This document shows positions 4,933 to 9,461 of a stretch of DNA of 9,461 nt, in pieces (within the stretch, counting starts at the first letter, position 1; each line of letters begins with the position of its first letter). Made by a program: the position numbers and the translations under genes. Source of the DNA: Microcaldota archaeon (GTDB lineage: Archaea > Micrarchaeota > Micrarchaeia > Anstonellales > Anstonellaceae); contig JAPLWZ010000058.1 of NCBI GenBank assembly GCA_026396335.1, positions 1-9,461 on the forward strand. The letters run 5' to 3'. The notes below the pieces were generated by a model. That model saw only the letters and a list, made by a program, of their open reading frames with translations. It was not told the origin of the DNA and did not search any database.

Positions 4933-6918
4933 ATGGAGGCATCTACTATGGCATCATCTAAAGCACAAGCATCCGTAGAACTCATGGCTATATTGGGTAT
5001 TTCCCTCATCGTAATACTCGCTTTTTCCGTTCTTTCTTCAGACTTTTTGTCGGACATCAATGTGAACAAGAACTATGCTGACGCGCATGATGCCGTGCAG
5101 CAGATTGTGAATGCCGCAGACAACGTTTACGCACAGGGAGAAGGCGCGTCGATTTCAGTCTGGGTGAAGATACCGTCGAATGCGAACTTGACCTCCACCC
5201 TGTCGTATATAGGCAGGCCATCAGATGCGCCAGCTGGCACGCCTTCAAACTCAGTAAACCTGAGAGTCGGAGAAACCGATGTGCGGGCGATTGCAAAGGA
5301 AACTGTTGTCGGCTCGTTCCCGCAGGTGCCGGGCGTTTACCAGATTCGCATCGTGTCAAAGGGCAATTATGTAGCAATAGGAAATCACTTTTTAGATGTG
5401 GACAAGAGTTCCATTTACGAGAGCATGGCGCCAGACGAGGTTAGAAGCGAAACGATAACGCTCACTGCCGTCGGAAACGAAACCATGCACGTTGTGATAC
5501 TGCCGGACTGGGGGCACGCGAGCAGCGTTACGCTGGATCCGTCCTCGCTAACTGAGTTCGATATAGCTCCAGGAAATCCGCAAGCAGTGGTTGTCACTAT
5601 CAGCGCCCTCACAAATTCCGGCGGGCTTTACAACGGGCAACTTGTGATAACCTCAGTTACGCAGTACGGTGTTGAGGGAGCAATCAGTGTTAACGAAACG
5701 TTCGCAATACCAATCACCGCGGACGTTCAGAACAACAACGGCAACTCGCTGCAAGTTGGCATGTCATCGCTTCTTGCGGGCCAGGCTGGACAGCCGTACA
5801 ATTTTGTGCTTACTGCAAGCGGAGGAACTGAACCCTATACCTGGGAAGCCACCGGACTGCCTTCGGGACTCTCGCTTGAAACCAGCGGAGATATTGTAAA
5901 ACAGCAAGGAACAGGCCAGCCTGGGACTACCACGCAAGGAACAAGCCAGTCTGGAACTACTAAACCAGGGGATCCGGTTCCGATTGGAGTCGGCGTGAAG
6001 GGCGCCACTGTGAGCATTGTCGGAACTCCGGATACGCCGGGCACTTACATCGTTACACTCACAGTTACTGATGGAGCTGGTTTGAAGGCAACGAAAAGGA
6101 TTTCGCTCATTGTTGCGGCGGAGATCGTGAGCAGTTGTGCGTCAAGCGGGCAGGAATGCACCGTCCTTGAATGCTGCCCTGGCTGCAGCTGCCAAACGAC
6201 GTGTGACGTGATGCGGTGCGCGGCTTTCGACTTGTCCTCTTGCGGAGACGGAATAATACAAGGATCCGAAGAGTGCGACGACGGCAACTGTGACAATAAC
6301 GACGCATGCAGCAACATTTGCACTCTGAATCCTCTTGAAATAACCACAACATCGTTGCCAGATGGAACTGAAGGGGTGAAATACAGCGCCACGCTTGAAG
6401 CGACCGGCGGAACGCCCCCCTACACGTGGGATGTTGTCGGATTGCCGCCTGACCTTAAGTATGACTCGAATACTGGCGGGATAAGCCAAACGCCCAAAGC
6501 CGGCACTTCCGGAAGCAGCCCGTACAGCATTGACATAACAGTTACAGATACAGTTGCAGCCACGGCAACCGCTACGCTGGGGCTGAAAATAACTGGCGGT
6601 GCAACTCCGCTTGCAATAACCACATCAAGCCCCCTGCAGGATGGCGAATGCAATGCGGCATACACATCGCTCATACTCACTGCGACCGGTGGCACCGAAC
6701 CTTACACATGGACAGTAAGCAACCTGCCACACGGCTTGCATTTTGATGGAACCCAAACAATAGAAGGAACGCCAGATGAATCAGGCGGGCCGTGCAGCAT
6801 CTGCGTACAGCTGGATGATTCTGCAGCTGGGCACACATATGCAGAGTTATCGCTCTCCATTACAGGAGGGATGATGGCGTGTGGCATGTGGTCGTGCCAC
6901 GAAATTGTATGTAACTGA
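4933..6918 (+). CDS. Class III signal-peptide (pilin-like) surface protein with Ig-like He_PIG repeats and cysteine-rich region
   Basis: A 661-residue surface protein that probably joins a type IV pilus-like assembly. The N-terminus SSKA^QASVELMAILG is a textbook archaeal class III signal: basic residue, cleavage site before Q12, E16 at the +5 position, then a hydrophobic helix to about residue 37. After a beta-rich region (about 55-270) come three He_PIG-type Ig repeats, each with a GGTxPYTW motif: about 273-397, 467-554 and 557-648. Between the first and second lies a 13-cysteine stretch (about 400-464) ending in CGDGIIQGSEECDDGN, like the DUF4215 cysteine-rich repeat. The C-terminus is also cysteine-rich (CGMWSCHEIVC), so disulfides outside the cell are likely. 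Start choice: ATG 4933 sits where a leaderless transcript would begin. ATG 4948 has GGAGG eight bases upstream and keeps the signal intact. The frame is open upstream to 4573, but that part is antisense to the ligase. Confidence 0.82.
   Translation: MEASTMASSKAQASVELMAILGISLIVILAFSVLSSDFLSDINVNKNYADAHDAVQQIVNAADNVYAQGEGASISVWVKIPSNANLTSTLSYIGRPSDAPAGTPSNSVNLRVGETDVRAIAKETVVGSFPQVPGVYQIRIVSKGNYVAIGNHFLDVDKSSIYESMAPDEVRSETITLTAVGNETMHVVILPDWGHASSVTLDPSSLTEFDIAPGNPQAVVVTISALTNSGGLYNGQLVITSVTQYGVEGAISVNETFAIPITADVQNNNGNSLQVGMSSLLAGQAGQPYNFVLTASGGTEPYTWEATGLPSGLSLETSGDIVKQQGTGQPGTTTQGTSQSGTTKPGDPVPIGVGVKGATVSIVGTPDTPGTYIVTLTVTDGAGLKATKRISLIVAAEIVSSCASSGQECTVLECCPGCSCQTTCDVMRCAAFDLSSCGDGIIQGSEECDDGNCDNNDACSNICTLNPLEITTTSLPDGTEGVKYSATLEATGGTPPYTWDVVGLPPDLKYDSNTGGISQTPKAGTSGSSPYSIDITVTDTVAATATATLGLKITGGATPLAITTSSPLQDGECNAAYTSLILTATGGTEPYTWTVSNLPHGLHFDGTQTIEGTPDESGGPCSICVQLDDSAAGHTYAELSLSITGGMMACGMWSCHEIVCN
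5905..5964 (+). repeat. Two imperfect 30-base tandem repeats in the coding sequence
   Basis: Units 5905-5934 and 5935-5964 match at 24 of 30 positions and encode QGTGQPGTTT and QGTSQSGTTK. They form a flexible Gly/Thr/Ser/Gln linker inside the first Ig-like repeat of the 661-residue protein. The 30-base period keeps the frame, so copy number could change without disrupting the protein. Confidence 0.75.
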
Positions 6919-6929
6919 AAAGTGGCATG
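6881..6929 (+). promoter_or_regulatory. Two mutually exclusive hairpins around the stop codon of the first pilin-like gene
   Basis: GTGGCATG occurs at 6881-6888 and again at 6922-6929. CGTGCCAC (6893-6900) lies between them and can pair with either copy over eight positions including one G-U. The upstream pairing makes a tight stem with a four-base loop; the downstream pairing has a 21-base loop that contains the UGA stop. It lies 40 bases before the next start codon, so it could act in mRNA processing or in tuning expression between genes. Pairing is visible; function is inferred. Confidence 0.4.
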
Positions 6930-6968
6930 AGATGACTGCAGATTGAATGAGAACTGCGAGGAAACGCT

Positions 6969-7385
6969 ATGTCGGGAAAGCGCGCGCAAATTGCACCGGA
7001 AGCAGTGCTCATAGCTGCAGTGATGATGTTTCTTCTGCTTGCCATGTTCATTGTGAGCGTGCATTTGTCGAGCCAGTGGGATGTTGAGAAACAGAGGCTA
7101 CAGGCGTCCTCAGCCGGAAATTCGCTTGCGCGCGCGATAAATTCCATAGCGGCCGGAGGCAATGGCGCGTCTGTCTACTATTTCAATTCTGTAGGCCCGG
7201 ATGTTGCGAATATGAGCATTTACCAGGGCAGGTCGTTGAGGGTTTACTACAAGGAAGGCGGGTACGAAACTGTGGCGCTGGTGACGAGCAACACTGGCTC
7301 AGACGCCGCGACAATACCGCTGAATTCGGAGCTTTGGATTACCGATACTGAAGGCTTCGTGTACATAGCAGGTGTTTTGATTTGA
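6969..7385 (+). CDS. Small class III signal-peptide pilin-like protein
   Basis: A 138-residue membrane-anchored, probably exported pilin-like subunit. The N-terminus is MSGKRA^QIAPEA followed by a long hydrophobic helix (about 12-33). It has the same K/R-A^Q layout and glutamate at +5 as the gene before it, so cleavage by an EppA-type prepilin peptidase is likely. After the helix comes an amphipathic extension (SSQWDVEKQRLQASSAGNSL) that could pack in a filament core, and then a small beta-rich head (about 63-138) with YYF, LRVYYKEGGYETVALVT and SELWITDTEGFVYIAGVLI. No cysteines are present. GAGG at 6958-6961 lies seven bases before the ATG and supports the start. The gene follows the 661-residue gene by 50 bases, and its stop overlaps the next start. 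I recognise the class of signal but not a named family. Confidence 0.78.
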   Translation: MSGKRAQIAPEAVLIAAVMMFLLLAMFIVSVHLSSQWDVEKQRLQASSAGNSLARAINSIAAGGNGASVYYFNSVGPDVANMSIYQGRSLRVYYKEGGYETVALVTSNTGSDAATIPLNSELWITDTEGFVYIAGVLI

Positions 7386-7900
7386 AGAAGGGGCAGATGT
7401 TTTCAACCGAACTGGTGCTTGCCTCAGCCATATTCATAGCGGGCATTGTGATTTTCGTTTCCATTTGGAATTCCATGCTTACGTCATATCTTGAAGAGCA
7501 GCAAAGCAGGGAGATGCAGGTGTCGCTCATCGGAATTTCAGATATGCTGGTGCTTTCCCCTGGCACGCCTGCGAACTGGGAGGTTGGCACGCTTTCTGAT
7601 GCGAGCGCTTTCGGGCTGGCAAGCTCGCCCAATATTATTTCAACTGCAAAGGCACAGGCGCTGCAGGACCTGCAGGGAGATTACCAGAAAGTCAAGGAGA
7701 ACATGGGCGCGGGCAGATTCGATGTTTTCATGTCAATCAACAGCTCCACCAATACACTTTACACATTCGGGCTTATGGGCGATGCAAACGAAAGCACGGT
7801 GGAAATATTGCACTCATCGCGGCTCGCGCTCCTGGACGGGGAGGCAGTAACTATAAACGTGCAAACCTGGAGAACAAAGGGGAGAATCGAGCATGGTTAA
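7382..7900 (+). CDS. Prepilin-like membrane-anchored protein, TTG start
   Basis: A 172-residue protein starting KKG^QMFSTELVLAS and continuing into a hydrophobic helix (about 9-33), a variant prepilin-type signal with the acidic residue at +6. The rest is outside the membrane: an amphipathic stretch (SYLEEQQSREMQVSL, 35-49), the segment DMLVLSPGTPANWEVG (54-69), and a mixed helix/strand remainder. The SPGTPxNWE segment followed by a GLASSPNIIS helix recurs, as I recall, in small pilin-like proteins of archaea. The TTG at 7382 is chosen because AGGTG at 7370-7374 lies seven bases upstream and because it keeps the basic KKG before the helix. The later ATG at 7397 would remove that. The start overlaps the previous stop (TTGA) and the end overlaps the next gene by eight bases, so translation is tightly coupled. 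Confidence 0.75.
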   Translation: MKKGQMFSTELVLASAIFIAGIVIFVSIWNSMLTSYLEEQQSREMQVSLIGISDMLVLSPGTPANWEVGTLSDASAFGLASSPNIISTAKAQALQDLQGDYQKVKENMGAGRFDVFMSINSSTNTLYTFGLMGDANESTVEILHSSRLALLDGEAVTINVQTWRTKGRIEHG

Positions 7901-9035
7901 GAAAAATAGCCGCATTGGAAAAAGAAGAGGCGTTTTCCTTACTGTCGACATGGCAGTGTCGCTCATGCTCATGTTCACAGTAATCACTGTTGCAGCATAT
8001 TATTTCATACAGCCTTCTTCGAATGCATTTTCAAACCAGGTGGTGCGGGATTACATGCGCGACACAGTGAGCGTGATTTCTGCAAGCGGCGGATTCGGCG
8101 CTCCGCTCCAGTCCACGGAAACGCCAGATACTACTAACATGCGCAGCATCCTTCGCGCCAACCCGCTTTCAGTCTGCCTGGAAATATCTACGTATGGAAC
8201 AGTGATTAGCGATCAGATGAGGGGCTACTGGAAACTGGATAATGCCGGCGTTGCAGTCCCAGATTACTCGGGCAACGCGCTCACAGGCGTTGTGATTGGC
8301 GCGCAGCAGACAGATGAGAACGGAAAGACCGGGCTGTCTTATGCGTTTGAAGGGGAAACCAGCATGATAAACATAAGCGGCAGCGATGAGCTCAACCCGT
8401 ACAATGACAGCTTCTCAATATCCACGTGGATAAAAACTTACACGGGCGGGGGAATCGGATTTGGAAGCAGGGGCATGATATTTGCTAAGCCGCTAAACCC
8501 GGATGCAGGCTACGCGCTTGAGGCGGATGCATCGACCGGCTTTGTTTATGCCTGCTATTATACCGCGATCGGAGGCGGAGACTGCAATGACGGCGGGGCG
8601 GAAGTCGTGTCAAAGGACCTGCGCGACAGCGGCTGGAACCACATAGTTGCGGTGTTTAACAGGTACGATGGCACTGTCAAAATGTATGTGAATGCGCAAG
8701 AGCAGGTGGCAGTCAACAGCAATTTTGCAGGAGTTGCGCCTTTAGCCAGCGAATCGCCCGCGAGCATTGGCGGAATTTATGATGGCGTAATTAAGAATGG
8801 ATTTTCCGGAAGCATAGACGAGGTGCGCTTCTACAAGAAGGCGCTTTCACAAAACGAAATAAATGAATTGTACGCGAACAGCGCGAACCTATTGTATAAC
8901 GTGAATGAGGCAGACTGCCCGTATGGCGGGGGGGACATTCAGAGCATGACTGTGCCTTTCACATACGCAGACAGCAGTGGAGCAACCCAGAACGGCGTTG
9001 CAGTGGTGAAAGGCTGGCTGAAGAAAACAAATTAG
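7893..9035 (+). CDS. Prepilin-like protein with LamG / concanavalin A-like lectin domain
   Basis: A 380-residue surface protein. A basic start (MVKKNSRIGKRRG, 1-13) leads to VFLTVDMAVSL and a hydrophobic helix (about 16-39). This is the RGxxFT-type archaeal prepilin-like signal, with possible cleavage after G13. A spacer follows (about 40-108), then a LamG-like jelly-roll fold (about 111-328): GYWKLDN, DYSGN, LSYAFEG, FSISTWIKT, GWNHIVAVF, VKMYVN and the closing SGSIDEVRFYKKALSQNEI, all hallmark segments. Such domains commonly bind glycans or serve adhesion, so I infer a cell- or surface-contact role. Cysteines at 95, 221, 231 and 342 might form disulfides. GGAG at 7881-7884 lies eight bases before the ATG. 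The gene overlaps its predecessor by eight bases, and the next gene follows nine bases after its stop. Confidence 0.85.
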   Translation: MVKKNSRIGKRRGVFLTVDMAVSLMLMFTVITVAAYYFIQPSSNAFSNQVVRDYMRDTVSVISASGGFGAPLQSTETPDTTNMRSILRANPLSVCLEISTYGTVISDQMRGYWKLDNAGVAVPDYSGNALTGVVIGAQQTDENGKTGLSYAFEGETSMINISGSDELNPYNDSFSISTWIKTYTGGGIGFGSRGMIFAKPLNPDAGYALEADASTGFVYACYYTAIGGGDCNDGGAEVVSKDLRDSGWNHIVAVFNRYDGTVKMYVNAQEQVAVNSNFAGVAPLASESPASIGGIYDGVIKNGFSGSIDEVRFYKKALSQNEINELYANSANLLYNVNEADCPYGGGDIQSMTVPFTYADSSGATQNGVAVVKGWLKKTN

Positions 9036-9044
9036 CGGGTTGGA

Positions 9045-9461
9045 ATGATGAAACAAAAAAAATTCACTGAACGGCACAGGGGCTACACATTCACCATTTC
9101 GGTCATTTTCATAGCGGCAGTGATAATTGCGGCTGCAAGCTATGCGCGCGAGTGGAGAAGGGCGCAGGATGCGACATTTGCCGCGAATTTGCCTGGCGCG
9201 GATGCGCTTAGGATTGCACCCTCGGTTGCAAGCGGCTATGCCTCGCTGCTCGGGGTTTCCGGAAATATTGCGAAGAATGCCACGCACACTTCAATCACAG
9301 TGACCGGCTCATTCCCGTTCAAGGAGGAAGGGGGGGCGCTAAGCAACCTGCATGCGTACGCGATGAGTTTGGCTGATTCCGGAAGGAATCATCTTCCATA
9401 CGAAATTGTGCTGCAGGCAGGGGATAGGAGTACAAACGGGACCGTGCTTCTGCTTCCAGAC
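9045..9461 (+). CDS. Prepilin-like membrane-anchored protein, C-terminus cut by window edge
   Basis: An open frame of 139 codons runs off the right edge, so the C-terminus and full length are unknown. The start is MMKQKKFTERHRG^YTFTISVIF followed by a hydrophobic helix (about 14-33) and then a soluble region beginning AREWRRAQDATFAAN. The RG-x-x-F-T pattern matches the gene before it, although the acidic residue seen at +6 in the siblings is replaced by serine. The exterior part has strand-like pieces (TSITVTGSFPF, YEIVLQAGDR) and a possible N-glycosylation sequon (NATH). Two adjacent ATGs at 9045 and 9048 are possible starts; only a weak GGGTTGGA precedes them. It starts nine bases after the LamG gene and continues the same operon. 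No family is recognised. Confidence 0.72.
   Translation, partial: MMKQKKFTERHRGYTFTISVIFIAAVIIAAASYAREWRRAQDATFAANLPGADALRIAPSVASGYASLLGVSGNIAKNATHTSITVTGSFPFKEEGGALSNLHAYAMSLADSGRNHLPYEIVLQAGDRSTNGTVLLLPD

Noticed and set aside
6045..6392. Several minus-strand open frames of about 80-120 codons opposite the 661-residue protein.
   Set aside because: They are shadows of the plus-strand gene, with no promoter, no ribosome-binding site and no recognisable domain.
5745..6880. Recurring short DNA similarities (GGAACTGAACC-type) that might suggest a repeat array.
   Set aside because: They follow the GGTxPYTW motif of the three Ig-like domains and are explained by protein-level repetition.
9035..9045. 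Possible operon break before the last gene.
   Set aside because: The gap is only nine bases, on the same strand, with no TATA-like element in or just before it, and the next protein has the same signal type.

Overview
The window is archaeal. The evidence is an archaeal-type ATP-dependent DNA ligase, class III (type IV prepilin-like) signal peptides, consensus TATA boxes placed 24-28 bases upstream of start codons (leaderless transcription), and Shine-Dalgarno sites before genes inside operons. The mix of an ATP-cone nuclease, short RGxxF[ST]-type prepilin-like proteins and a LamG-bearing pilin-like protein resembles small-genome DPANN archaea. That lineage call is an inference; the archaeal call is firm.

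Layout. (1) 29-588: a two-gene toxin-antitoxin cassette, a small winged-helix-like antitoxin overlapping a RelE/ParE-fold toxin by ATGA. (2) 663-1220: an unrecognised 185-residue protein with its own TATA box. (3) 1302-2264: a Na+/Ca2+-type cation exchanger with both alpha repeats and the four key acidic/amide ligands. (4) Minus strand, 4881 down to 2292: DNA ligase followed 13 bases later by an ATP-cone / PD-(D/E)XK nuclease / helical C-terminal protein, apparently one operon. (5) Plus strand, 4933 to the right edge: five consecutive genes (661, 138, 172, 380 and at least 139 residues). Each begins with a short basic stretch, a possible prepilin peptidase site and one hydrophobic helix, and then has a different exterior domain.

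How the parts work together. Blocks 4 and 5 diverge from a 51-base gap that holds one near-palindromic TATA element, correctly spaced from both start codons. The ligase and nuclease probably serve DNA repair or processing. The five-gene block looks like an export-and-assembly substrate set for a type IV pilus-like surface structure: a large Ig-repeat, cysteine-rich protein first, then small pilin-like proteins, then a LamG (lectin-like) protein. No assembly ATPase, platform protein or prepilin peptidase lies inside the window, so the machinery must be encoded elsewhere.

The most notable points are the five-gene prepilin-like cassette with its modular lead protein, the ligase/ATP-cone-nuclease pairing, the shared divergent promoter, and a pair of mutually exclusive hairpins at the end of the first pilin-like gene. 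No rRNA, tRNA, CRISPR array, transposase or integrase was seen. No gene-free stretch reaches 300 bases.
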